Made by a program: the position numbers and the translations under genes | Shown: one piece after another, positions 38,965 through 47,224 of the stretch | Layout: every line of letters starts with the position of its first letter | Position numbering within the stretch: position 1 is the stretch's first letter | Origin: Microbacterium luticocti DSM 19459 | GTDB lineage: Bacteria > Actinomycetota > Actinomycetes > Actinomycetales > Microbacteriaceae | Direction: 5' to 3' | Assembly: GCF_000422405.1 (NCBI RefSeq) | Contig: NZ_AULS01000001.1 | Span: forward strand, 62,001-126,000 | Length of the DNA stretch: 64,000 nt | The notes under the pieces: model-generated | Seen by the model: only the letters and a program-made list of their open reading frames with translations | Told to the model about the DNA's origin: nothing | Databases searched by the model: none

Positions 38965-40551
38965 TCACGCGATGCCGGTCCCGTCGGGGCCGGCATCGTC
39001 GTTTCGCGCGCGCGGCTGGCGGCGCCACGGCGCCCACACCAGCAGGCCGAGCACCGCGATCGCCGCCGCACTCCCCCAACCCAGCAGCACGGTGATCGCC
39101 GGCCCGGCGATCACCGCCGGGGTCAGCCCGGTGCGCAACGGCACGTCGTGCAGCAGTGCGCCGGCGGTGTCGGCGGGAAGGCCGGCGATCTCGCGCCCGT
39201 CCGGCGCGATCATCTGGCTGGTGCCCACCGTCGAGATGTTCACCACCGACCGGCCGGTCTCGATCGCGGCCATGCGCGCGAACGCCAGCTGCTGCAGGTT
39301 CTCGTCGGTGCCCCGGAAGTCGGCGTTGTTCGTCTGGAACATGTACACCTCGGCGCCGCCGCGGGCACCGTCCCAGATGACATCGTCGTAGATCACGTCG
39401 AAGCAGATCGCCAGCCCCACGCCGACCCCGTTCACCTCGAACACCGGTGGGTTCGTGCCCGGCGTGTACTCGCGCTGCACCAGGTCGATCAGGTCCGGAG
39501 CGAAGAAGCGGTAGAACGGCCGGTCGGGCACGTACTCACCGAAGGGCACCGGATGCCGCTTGTCATAGACCGCGACGGGGTTGTGCGGGGCGTCCGCCTG
39601 CCACAGCAGGGACGAGTTGAACAGGTCATCACCGCGTTCGGTGATCGCGCTGACGATCAGCGGAGCCCCCACCTCGGCACTCAGCCCGTCCAGAGCGGCT
39701 GCGGTGGTGGCGTCGGAGGTCGGGTCGGAGTCGACGCCGCCCTCGGGCCAGAGCAGCACGTCCATCGGCTCACCGATGAGAGGGGCGGTGGCATCCAGCT
39801 GCGCGTTCAACACCTCGCCGGGCCGGCGGTGGTCGAAGTAGCCGGTGGGACCGTTGCCCTGCACCGCCCCCACCCGCATCGATCCGGCGGGTGTGGTCGG
39901 AAACTGCGGCACGAGCATGACGGCGACGCCCACCAGTGCCGGCAGCATGGTGCGGACGTCGCGGAACCGGGCGATCCGGACGTATTCGATCGCGGCGGCG
40001 CAGACGAACACGACCAGGAACGACAGCCCGCTCACCCCCACCCACGAGGCCACCTGGGCGAAGGGACCGTTGACCTGGCTGATCCCCACCCTCCCCCACG
40101 GGAATCCGCCGTACGGCCAGCTGCCGAGCACCTGCTCGCGCATCGTCCACAGACCCGCCACCAGCACCGGCAGCAGCACAAGCCGTGCCGTGCGGCCCGG
40201 TGCACGACGCGGAAGCCACCGGTACGCGAGGGCGATCGGCAAGGCCCCGGCGGCGGTGAGGACCGCCTCGAAGATCGACAGTGCCAGCCACGGCACGGGG
40301 CCGAGGTACCGCGCGGTGAACGACACGTTGACCAGGAAGAACACCACACCGAACGCGAAGCCGACCAGCACCGCCGCCCACGTCCGGCGTCCGATCAGGG
40401 CGAGCAGTGCCAGCGCCACGGCCGGGAACGCCAGCGGCCACCAGCTGGTCGACGGGAACGCGAGCGTCAGGAGGAAACCACCCAGCGCCGCTGCGAACGT
40501 CGCGACACCCAGCGGCAGCAGCGGGCGCGGCAGGGCACGGCGTTCGGGCAC
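38965..40551 (-). CDS. lnt: Apolipoprotein N-acyltransferase
   Basis: Membrane enzyme that adds the third acyl chain to lipoproteins. 528 aa: about seven N-terminal hydrophobic helices, then a nitrilase-fold catalytic domain facing outside, with Glu in LLWPEGG, Lys in YDKRHPVPFGEYVP and Cys in AICFDVIY, and a last C-terminal helix. The GTG at 40551 has TAGGCT exactly 6 nt upstream, giving it its own leaderless promoter in the 26-bp gap after helY, besides read-through from the helY operon. Lgt, encoded at 10294, provides its diacylated substrates. Confidence 0.93.
   Translation of the reverse strand: MPERRALPRPLLPLGVATFAAALGGFLLTLAFPSTSWWPLAFPAVALALLALIGRRTWAAVLVGFAFGVVFFLVNVSFTARYLGPVPWLALSIFEAVLTAAGALPIALAYRWLPRRAPGRTARLVLLPVLVAGLWTMREQVLGSWPYGGFPWGRVGISQVNGPFAQVASWVGVSGLSFLVVFVCAAAIEYVRIARFRDVRTMLPALVGVAVMLVPQFPTTPAGSMRVGAVQGNGPTGYFDHRRPGEVLNAQLDATAPLIGEPMDVLLWPEGGVDSDPTSDATTAAALDGLSAEVGAPLIVSAITERGDDLFNSSLLWQADAPHNPVAVYDKRHPVPFGEYVPDRPFYRFFAPDLIDLVQREYTPGTNPPVFEVNGVGVGLAICFDVIYDDVIWDGARGGAEVYMFQTNNADFRGTDENLQQLAFARMAAIETGRSVVNISTVGTSQMIAPDGREIAGLPADTAGALLHDVPLRTGLTPAVIAGPAITVLLGWGSAAAIAVLGLLVWAPWRRQPRARNDDAGPDGTGIA
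38970..38998. terminator. Hairpin inside the last lnt codons, likely rbpA terminator
   Basis: A 13-bp stem with one G-T pair (left arm CGATGCCGGTCCC) and a 3-nt loop starts 16 nt after the rbpA stop. It falls within the final codons of lnt on the opposite strand, so the end of lnt doubles as the rbpA terminator. Confidence 0.6.
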
Positions 40552-40557
40552 CGCTCC

Positions 40558-40563
40558 AGCCTA
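40558..40563 (-). promoter_or_regulatory. -10 element of lnt (leaderless type)
   Basis: Minus strand TAGGCT, 6 nt spacer, then the lnt GTG at 40551. Confidence 0.55.
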
Positions 40564-40577
40564 CGGGAGCCGCCCGT

Positions 40578-43082
40578 TCACACCGACGAGTAGGCGACGA
40601 TGCCGCGGCGCACCGCGTCGAGGGCACGTCGGGCCGTGGCGGCCACGTCGGCGTCGGAAACGAGCGTCAGCTGGTCGAGCAGATCGATGGTCTGCTTCGC
40701 CCACCGTACGAAGTCCCCCGCCGCCATATCGGCCTCGACCAGCACCCGCTCCAGCCCCGCCCCGCGCGCCCACGAGTGCATCGCCTGCGCGAGACCCGAC
40801 GGCACCTCGGCGGTGCCGGGCAGGTGGTGGTCGTGCTCCAGATCATCCAGCTGCGCCCACAGCCGCTGTGTCTCGGTGAGCGCCGCGCGGAACGGCCCGC
40901 GCGGCAGGCCCCGCTCCCCCGCCTGAGCCTGGTCGCGGCGCGGTTCGTAGACGAGGCAACAGACGAGCGCGGCCAGGCCCGCGGCATCCAGGTCTCGCCA
41001 GATGCCCGCACGCAGCGATTCGGCCACCAGCAGGTCGCGTTCGCCGTAGATGCGGCGCATGGTGCGGCCGGCGTCGGTGAGCACGGTGGCCCCGTCGTCG
41101 TCGATCCGCACGTAGTCGAGTGCCGCGAGCACGTCGACGACCCGGTCGAACTGGCGGGCGACGGTGCCGGTGCGGGTGGCGATCTGGCGACGGATGCGGT
41201 CGGTCTCGCGCTCGAGTTTCCAGTACCGCTGCGCCCACCGGGCATGCGCCTCGCGGTCGGGGCAGTCGTGGCACGGATGCCGCTGCAGTCGCCGCCGCAG
41301 CCGGTCGATCTCGCGTTGCCGCGCCTGGCGGGCGCTGTGCGAGGCGTGACCGTCCTTGCGGCCCTGCTTCTCGAGGTCGCTGAGCGCGCGCCGCATCGCG
41401 GAGTACTCGAGGAAGTCGCCGCGATCGCACGTCATCGCCTCGGCGTAGCCGGCGAGCGAGTGCTCCTGCTCGCGCACCCGTCGGGCGAGCCCCACGACGG
41501 CGCGGTCGGCCTGGAACTGCGCGAACGACGACTCCAGGATCTCGCGCGCACGGGCACGCCCGAACTGGTCGATGAGGTTCACCGCCATGTTGTAGGTGGG
41601 ACGGAAACTGGAGTTCAGCGGATACGTGCGCCGCGACGCCAGTGCCGCGACCGACTGCGGGTCCATGCCCTCGGTCCACTGGATGACCGCGTGCCCCTCG
41701 ACGTCGATGCCGCGGCGGCCGGCACGACCGGTGAGCTGGGTGTACTCCCCCGAGGTGATGGCCACCCGGGCCTCGCCGTTGAACTTCTCGAGCTTTTCGA
41801 GCACGACGGTGCGGGCGGGCATGTTGATGCCCAGAGCGAGCGTCTCGGTGGCGAACACCGCCTTGACGAGCTTGCGCTGGAACAGCTCTTCGACGACCTC
41901 TTTGAACGCGGGCAGCAGTCCGGCGTGATGCGCGGCGATGCCGCGCTCCAGGCTCTCGCGCCACTCCCAGTAGCCGAGCACGGCGAGGTCCTCGTCCTGC
42001 AGGGTGCGGGTGTGCTCGTCCACGATCTCGCGGATCTGCGCCCGCTCGGCGTTCGAGGTGAGCCGGACCCCGGCACGGCGCAATTGCTGCACCGCGGCCT
42101 CGCAGCCGACCCGGCTGAAGATGAAGAAGATCGCCGGCAGCAGCCGGTCGCGCTCGAGCAGCCGGACCACGTCGGGCCGGTCCATGCGTTCGATGCGCCG
42201 CGCGTTCGCCGATCGCACCGGGCGCCGGTGGCTTCGGTCGGGGCGGCGACGGGATGCCTCGTACCCGCCCGACGACCGGAACTTCTGCGCGCTGCGGTTG
42301 TTCTCGTAGCGCTGGCCGGTGAACGAGCGGATGCGCATGAGCTCCTGGTTGACCCGCGCCGTGGCGACGCCGGCGCGGTCGTCGAACAACGGCAACAGGT
42401 CGCCGCGCACGAGCACGTGCTGCTCGAGCGGCACCGGCCGGGTCTCGGAGACGATCACCTCCACCGCGGAACCGCCGCCGTCGGCGCCGGCGCCGCGGAC
42501 GGTGTCGAGCCAGTCGCCGAACTCCTCGGCGTTGGACACGGTCGCCGACAGGCACACCAGCCGCACCTGGAGCGGCAGGTGGATGATGACCTCCTCCCAC
42601 ACCGCGCCGCGGAACCGGTCGGCGAGGTAGTGCACCTCGTCCATCACCACGAACCTCAGGTCACGCAGGGCGGTCGAGTCGGCGTAGAGCATGTTCCGCA
42701 GCACCTCGGTGGTCATCACCACGACCCGCGCGGAGGGGTTGATGCTCACGTCGCCGGTGAGCAGGCCCACCTCATCCGCCCCGTACACGTCGACGAGTTC
42801 ACGGAACTTCTGGTTCGACAGGGCTTTCATGGGCGTGGTGTAGAACGCCTTCGCCGCGACCTGGCGCATCGCCAGGTGGATCGCGAACTCGCCCACCACG
42901 GTCTTTCCGGCGCCGGTGGGGGCGGCGACCAGCACGCTGCGATCGTCTTCGAGGGCGTGGCATCCGGCGATCTGGAAATCGTCGAGCTCGAACCGCTGCG
43001 CCTGCGCGAACGCCGTGGCGATCGGATGCCGCACCGCAGCCTGTGCGTCCGCGTAACGGTCGGCGGGACTGCGGTCGCTCAC
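40578..43082 (-). CDS. helY: HelY-type SKI2-like DEAD/DEAH-box RNA helicase
   Basis: An 834-aa superfamily 2 helicase related to Ski2/Mtr4. Motif I AAPTGAGKT near residue 50, TTPMKALSNQK (Ia), VMDEVHYL (II), LSATVSN (III), FIFSRVGCE (IV), TETLALGINMPART (V) and QLTGRAGRRGID (VI) are all intact; the C-terminal third is the DSHCT domain. The arginine-rich insert near 265-290 is typical of HelY. Probably acts in RNA processing or degradation; its substrate is unknown. The GTG start overlaps the tatC stop by 4 nt. The tatA-tatC-helY order is that of Rv2094c-Rv2092c. Confidence 0.92.
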   Translation of the reverse strand: MSDRSPADRYADAQAAVRHPIATAFAQAQRFELDDFQIAGCHALEDDRSVLVAAPTGAGKTVVGEFAIHLAMRQVAAKAFYTTPMKALSNQKFRELVDVYGADEVGLLTGDVSINPSARVVVMTTEVLRNMLYADSTALRDLRFVVMDEVHYLADRFRGAVWEEVIIHLPLQVRLVCLSATVSNAEEFGDWLDTVRGAGADGGGSAVEVIVSETRPVPLEQHVLVRGDLLPLFDDRAGVATARVNQELMRIRSFTGQRYENNRSAQKFRSSGGYEASRRRPDRSHRRPVRSANARRIERMDRPDVVRLLERDRLLPAIFFIFSRVGCEAAVQQLRRAGVRLTSNAERAQIREIVDEHTRTLQDEDLAVLGYWEWRESLERGIAAHHAGLLPAFKEVVEELFQRKLVKAVFATETLALGINMPARTVVLEKLEKFNGEARVAITSGEYTQLTGRAGRRGIDVEGHAVIQWTEGMDPQSVAALASRRTYPLNSSFRPTYNMAVNLIDQFGRARAREILESSFAQFQADRAVVGLARRVREQEHSLAGYAEAMTCDRGDFLEYSAMRRALSDLEKQGRKDGHASHSARQARQREIDRLRRRLQRHPCHDCPDREAHARWAQRYWKLERETDRIRRQIATRTGTVARQFDRVVDVLAALDYVRIDDDGATVLTDAGRTMRRIYGERDLLVAESLRAGIWRDLDAAGLAALVCCLVYEPRRDQAQAGERGLPRGPFRAALTETQRLWAQLDDLEHDHHLPGTAEVPSGLAQAMHSWARGAGLERVLVEADMAAGDFVRWAKQTIDLLDQLTLVSDADVAATARRALDAVRRGIVAYSSV

Positions 43083-43891
43083 CCCAGCGGCTCCACCGGG
43101 CTGCGCTTGGCCTTGCGCCGGTCGAACAGCAGCGACAGCAGCGCCGCCGCGAAGTAGAGCACGCACAGGATGCCGGCCAGCAACAGCATCGACGTGACAT
43201 CGGCCGCGGGGGTCGCCGCGGCGGCGAACACCACGATGACGATGATCGCCACCCGCCACCCCTTGAGGATCGTCTTGCCGCTCATGACGCCCGCCAGGTT
43301 CAGCGCGACCAGGAACACCGGCGTGACGAACGACACTCCGACCACCAGCAGCAGTTTGAAGACGAAGTCGTAATAGGTGGAGTAGTCGTAGAACCGTGAG
43401 ATGCCATCGCCGTCCGGGACGAACAGGGCCATGATCTCGACCATGTGCGGCATGATCAACCAGCCCACGTACAGACCACCCACGAACAACGGGATCGCCG
43501 CGCACATGAAGCCGACCGTGTAGCGGATCTCTTTGCGGGTGAGGCCGGGCATGACGAACGCCCACAGCTGCCACAGCCACACCGGTGCCGAGATCAGCAG
43601 ACCGATCGAGAACGCGATGCGCATGCGCAGGTCGAACCCGCTGGTGACCGTGTTGAAGTTCAGCTTGGTGTACTCGTGGCCGTTCTGAGCGGCGATGTGC
43701 GCGATCGGCTGCGACAGCAGATCGATCACCGGCTCGCTGATGATGAACGCGATCACCATCCCGACCACGAGGCCGGCCGCCGCGATGAACAGCCGTTTGC
43801 GCAACTCGCGCAGATGATCGCCCAGCGACATCCGCTTCTCGCGCCGCGGCGTCGCCGGTTCGTCGATGTGCGGGGAATCGGTCTGTGTCAC
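43079..43891 (-). CDS. tatC: Sec-independent protein translocase TatC
   Basis: Receptor subunit of the twin-arginine export system. 270 aa with six membrane helices. The N-terminal MSLGDHLRELRKRLFIAAAG carries the conserved Leu-Arg-Glu-Leu-Arg signal-peptide binding surface, and the first periplasmic loop plus FVMPGLTRKEIRYTVGF match the family. The Glu in the third helix region is retained (LTRKE). GTG start just after tatA, 6 bp gap; the stop overlaps helY. No tatB is visible, as is usual where TatA is bifunctional or TatB is elsewhere. Confidence 0.95.
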   Translation of the reverse strand: MTQTDSPHIDEPATPRREKRMSLGDHLRELRKRLFIAAAGLVVGMVIAFIISEPVIDLLSQPIAHIAAQNGHEYTKLNFNTVTSGFDLRMRIAFSIGLLISAPVWLWQLWAFVMPGLTRKEIRYTVGFMCAAIPLFVGGLYVGWLIMPHMVEIMALFVPDGDGISRFYDYSTYYDFVFKLLLVVGVSFVTPVFLVALNLAGVMSGKTILKGWRVAIIVIVVFAAAATPAADVTSMLLLAGILCVLYFAAALLSLLFDRRKAKRSPVEPLG

Positions 43892-43897
43892 GACCGG

Positions 43898-44143
43898 CTA
43901 TTGCTTGGCGTCGCCGCCGCTGTTGGTCGGCGTCGGTGCGCTGGACGAGGCATCCGTCGCCGGTGCCGACGGCGTCGCCGACGCGGGGGGCGCGTCGTCT
44001 TGCTTCATCGCCTTCATCTCGCCTTTGAACACCCGGGCCGACTGGCCGAGGCTCTTGGCGAGGGCCGGCAGCTTCGCCGCCCCGAACAGCAGCAGGATCA
44101 CCGCGAGGATGATCAGGAGGTGCGGCCACCCGAATGCGCCCAT
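43898..44143 (-). CDS. tatA: Sec-independent protein translocase TatA
   Basis: An 81-aa pore-forming Tat subunit: a short N-terminal membrane helix (HLLIILAVILLLFGAAKLP) with the hinge FG-x-KLP, an amphipathic helix (ALAKSLGQSARVFKGEMKAM) and a Ser/Ala/Pro tail. ATG preceded by GAAGGAG; TAGACT at about 44173-44178 on the minus strand is a likely -10. Upstream lies pafC. Its TAG stop does not form a -10 hexamer. Confidence 0.93.
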   Translation of the reverse strand: MGAFGWPHLLIILAVILLLFGAAKLPALAKSLGQSARVFKGEMKAMKQDDAPPASATPSAPATDASSSAPTPTNSGGDAKQ

Positions 44144-44228
44144 GTCGTCTCCTTCGTGCGCTGTCGGAACAGTCTAACCCGCGGCGCCGAGGCCCCGGCA
44201 CGCGGGGCGGTGTTTCGGCGGACCGAGC

Positions 44229-45194
44229 TCACTGCGGGTACTGGGCGAGCGCGGCCCGCGCCCACTCCGCCGCCGCGGCGCGGGCCTGGTCGGGCCGTAG
44301 GATCCGCAGGTCACCGCCGAGGCCCGTGGCGAGGCGTTTGAGGCTCTGCGCGTCGGCGACCCGCAGCGTCGCGATGGTCACACCGTTTGCTGTCCGCGTC
44401 TCGGCGTGGTCGAGGTATCCGCCCAGCTGCGGCGCGAGGGCGGCGGGGAACCGCACCTGCACCACGATGTCGCCGCGTCCGGTCTGGAACAGCTCGGGCA
44501 CCGGCTCCTCGCCGTGCGCGATCGGGATGTCGGTGAGGACGGGCTCGCTCACCCGGTCGAGGTGGAAGGTGCGCATCGCCTGCCGCAGGTGGCACCAGCC
44601 CTGCAGGTACCACTGCCCGTCCGCGATGTGGACCTTGACCGGGTCGACGGTGCGGGTGGTGGCCGCGGCATCCGGCGCCTTGTAGACGAACGAGATCGCC
44701 ACCCGGCGCCGCAACGCCTCGTCGACGGCGCTGCGGACGTCGTCGACCGGTTCGGGCGCGACGATCACGTCGGCCGGGGTGCTCGACGCTCCGCGCGCGA
44801 GCTTGGCGAGCAGTCCGGTGATCACACCGCTGTCGCCGACGCCGGGCAGTGACCGCGCCAGTTGCAGACCGGCCAGCAGGGCGGCCGCCTCGCGGGCGGT
44901 GAGCCGGGGCGCCTTCTCGAGCCCGACCGCGTTGGTGATGACGATGCGGTCCTGCTCGTCCAGCAGGTCCCAGTCGATGTCGAACAGGTCGTTGGGCAGC
45001 TGCCAGTAGCCGCTGTCGCCGGGGCGTCCGATGACGGTGAGCTTCTCGACCATGGCGCGCATCTGGTCCGGGCTCACGTCGAAGTCCCGGGCGGCGTCAG
45101 CCACCGACACCTCGCCCTGGTTCAACAGGTAGGGCACCAGCTGCAGCATCATGGCCGCCCGATCGGTGGCCAGCACCGGTCGCTCGCCGTTCAT
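44229..45194 (-). CDS. pafC: WYL-domain transcription regulator PafC
   Basis: A 321-aa protein with an N-terminal winged helix-turn-helix (about 10-65; VPYLLNQGEVSVADAARDFDVSPDQMRAMV), a central WYL domain (about 150-220; WYLQGWCHLRQAMRTFHLDRV) and a C-terminal WCX domain. With PafB it forms the activator of the RecA/LexA-independent DNA-damage response of actinobacteria. ATG overlaps the pafB stop by 4 nt. In M. tuberculosis the pair sits next to pafA; here no Pup ligase gene is near. Confidence 0.9.
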   Translation of the reverse strand: MNGERPVLATDRAAMMLQLVPYLLNQGEVSVADAARDFDVSPDQMRAMVEKLTVIGRPGDSGYWQLPNDLFDIDWDLLDEQDRIVITNAVGLEKAPRLTAREAAALLAGLQLARSLPGVGDSGVITGLLAKLARGASSTPADVIVAPEPVDDVRSAVDEALRRRVAISFVYKAPDAAATTRTVDPVKVHIADGQWYLQGWCHLRQAMRTFHLDRVSEPVLTDIPIAHGEEPVPELFQTGRGDIVVQVRFPAALAPQLGGYLDHAETRTANGVTIATLRVADAQSLKRLATGLGGDLRILRPDQARAAAAEWARAALAQYPQ

Positions 45195-46204
45195 CGCGCT
45201 CCTTCGTGCACCTTCAGGGCGGTCCGGAGGCGCCGCACCACCTGATCGCGCAGCTCGGCCGGTTCCACCACCCGTACCTCGGGGCCGTACGAGGCCAACT
45301 CGTCGGCGAAGATGTGGACGTCGACGTACGGCACGCGGATACCCTGCTCGGCGGGTGTGCCCCGACGGTGCAGCCGCAGTGCCGCCTCGGTGCCGGGATT
45401 CACCTCCAGCAGCGCGGACTGTCGTGACGCGACCGCCGCCAGGCCGGCCAACGCCCGCTCGCCCGCCCCGTCACGCAGCGCGGGATCGAACCCGGTGCGG
45501 GTGACCTTGACGTCGCCGGCGATCCGCGAGAGCAGGAACGTGCGGTCGGCGTCGGCGTCCACGTCGATGCCGAACACGTGCCAGCGCGCCTCGTACTCGA
45601 CAAGGGCGAGCGGGCGCACGGTGCGCACCCGCGGCGCGCTCTCGCCCGGCTTCAGGTAGGGGAACGTGACGACCCGGCACTGTTCGATGGCACGTTGCAG
45701 CGGCGCGAACGACGCCTCACGCTGGCTGATCCGGGGCGAGTAGCCGATGATCGGCTCGTCGACGTCGATGCCGAGTGCCCGGATCTTGCGCAGTCCGCTG
45801 CGCGCGTCGGCCGACAGCGAGCTCTGACTCCACACCTCTCCGGCGAGGGTGAGCACCGCCACCTCGGCGGGCGTGAACGTGATGTCGGCGGGCAGTGCGT
45901 ACTCGGAGGTGGGGATGCGGTACCGCGCCTGTCGCAGATCGTCCGGGTCGAGGCGGTCGCCGATGGTCTCGATCGGTACGCCCAGGCCCCGCAGGTTCTC
46001 CTTGTCGCGCTCGAACATCTTCTCCAGAGCATCCTTCGACGCCCCGGCCTCGCCCTGCTCGCGGTACCCCGACACCGAGGCGAGGATCGCGTCCTTGGTC
46101 AGGCCCTGCTCGGTCGCCATCAGGGCGACGACGAGGTTCAGCAGCCGTTCTTCGGGGGCGTTGCGCTCGACGGACGGCGACGATGACGCGGCATTGGCGG
46201 GCAC
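45191..46204 (-). CDS. pafB: WYL-domain transcription regulator PafB
   Basis: A 337-aa partner of PafC with the same HTH-WYL-WCX layout: ERLLNLVVALMATEQGLTKDAIL (winged HTH near 20-45), VEYEARWHVFGIDVDADADRTFLLSRI (WYL region) and the C-terminal WCX. The usual start would be ATG 46213, but a TAGGAT hexamer (46217-46212) overlaps that ATG and ends exactly 7 nt before an in-frame GTG at 46204, so a leaderless start at the GTG is preferred. Its product begins VPANAASSSPSVERN. Overlaps pafC by 4 nt. Confidence 0.85.
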   Translation of the reverse strand: MPANAASSSPSVERNAPEERLLNLVVALMATEQGLTKDAILASVSGYREQGEAGASKDALEKMFERDKENLRGLGVPIETIGDRLDPDDLRQARYRIPTSEYALPADITFTPAEVAVLTLAGEVWSQSSLSADARSGLRKIRALGIDVDEPIIGYSPRISQREASFAPLQRAIEQCRVVTFPYLKPGESAPRVRTVRPLALVEYEARWHVFGIDVDADADRTFLLSRIAGDVKVTRTGFDPALRDGAGERALAGLAAVASRQSALLEVNPGTEAALRLHRRGTPAEQGIRVPYVDVHIFADELASYGPEVRVVEPAELRDQVVRRLRTALKVHEGAR

Positions 46205-46211
46205 GTCCCCC

Positions 46212-46217
46212 ATCCTA
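46212..46217 (-). promoter_or_regulatory. -10 element of pafB (leaderless type, decides the start)
   Basis: Minus strand TAGGAT overlaps the upstream ATG (46213) and lies 7 nt before GTG 46204. If functional, translation cannot start at the ATG. Confidence 0.5.
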
Positions 46218-46258
46218 GGACCGGGCCCGCAGCCGCGTGCGGGAACGCGCGGGCGCGG

Positions 46259-47212
46259 CTACTGACCGGAACCGGCCGGGCCGATCCCGAGGATGTCGAT
46301 CACCGCGATCTGCGTGTCCTGCGCGTCCGAGGCGCCATCCGCCTTCGGAATCACCGCGAGCACCTGCGATCCGACCGTTTGACCTTCCACCGCGTGCTGG
46401 AAGCCCTTCGACATCGTCGACAGCGTCACGAACTGCGGTGAGGCATCCCATGTCGTCTCGGCCACGCTCTTGTCGGTCCAGTTGACGACGGTGTAGTTCA
46501 GCAGCACCGGGGCGTCACCGGTCACCTTCTCGCCGTCACCGCGCTTGAGCACCTGCACCTTCTGCGTCGTGGGGGCGGCTCCGTCGGGGACGATCACGCC
46601 GGGGCGGCCGCCGGGCGCCCGCACCACCGCGGGCATGCCCCAGCCGGAGTTGTAGACCAGGGCACCGTTGGCGGCTCCCAGGTAGACCCGGCGCACGTCG
46701 AGCACGGCGATCAGTGAGTCGTCGGCGGCCAGGCCGAGGCTCTGCGCGCCGGTCGGTGCCACACCGCCGGGAGCGATCGCCACGGCGATGCGAGAGCCTG
46801 CGGTCGCGCAGTGCAGGGCGTCGCCGAACGCCGGGAACGACTGCACCCACTGCGACAGCGGCATGGCGCGGGACTGGTCACCGTCGTACGGGGTGCTGAT
46901 CAGGGTCTTGCCGGTCTGCGCGCTGACCAGCGAGACGTCGAGCACGATCATCTGGTCGTCGCGGTCGATCGGCACCGTACCGGTGCCGGCGGTGACGTCG
47001 GCGAACTCGGTGTGCGCGGTGTGGAACGGGGTGCGCACCTGCACGTGGGGCACGGATGTCTCGGATCCGGTCACCGAGACCAGGTCCATCGTCGGCGACC
47101 CTGCGTCGGTGTGCCGCGGGCACGACGCCGCCGGGTCCGACGACGAGGCGCAGCCGACGAGGGCGACGGCTGTCAGGGACAGGACGGCGAAGACAGCGGG
47201 GAGTTTGCGCAC
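46259..47212 (-). CDS. FKBP-type peptidyl-prolyl isomerase lipoprotein
   Basis: A 317-aa exported lipoprotein: signal peptide RKLPAVFAVLSLTAVALVGC with lipobox cysteine at residue 21, processed by Lgt and Lnt. The C-terminal domain (about 215-317; VQVLKRGDGEKVTGDAPVLL, FQHAVEGQTVGSQVLAVIP) is FKBP type; a first FKBP-like domain of weaker likeness (about 55-170) precedes it. Probably assists folding outside the membrane. FKBP genes also adjoin pafBC in related genomes. The GTG has TAGACT 6 nt upstream, overlapping the trmI stop codon. Confidence 0.82.
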   Translation of the reverse strand: MRKLPAVFAVLSLTAVALVGCASSSDPAASCPRHTDAGSPTMDLVSVTGSETSVPHVQVRTPFHTAHTEFADVTAGTGTVPIDRDDQMIVLDVSLVSAQTGKTLISTPYDGDQSRAMPLSQWVQSFPAFGDALHCATAGSRIAVAIAPGGVAPTGAQSLGLAADDSLIAVLDVRRVYLGAANGALVYNSGWGMPAVVRAPGGRPGVIVPDGAAPTTQKVQVLKRGDGEKVTGDAPVLLNYTVVNWTDKSVAETTWDASPQFVTLSTMSKGFQHAVEGQTVGSQVLAVIPKADGASDAQDTQIAVIDILGIGPAGSGQ

Positions 47213-47218
47213 CGGACC

Positions 47219-47224
47219 AGTCTA
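47219..47224 (-). promoter_or_regulatory. -10 element of the FKBP gene, overlapping the trmI stop codon
   Basis: Minus strand TAGACT; its TAG is the trmI stop codon. A 6-nt spacer leads to the FKBP GTG at 47212. Confidence 0.6.

Noticed and set aside
40407..43157. A 916-residue plus-strand open frame opposite helY
   Set aside because: Antisense shadow in high-GC DNA; the minus strand carries a complete SF2 helicase with all motifs.
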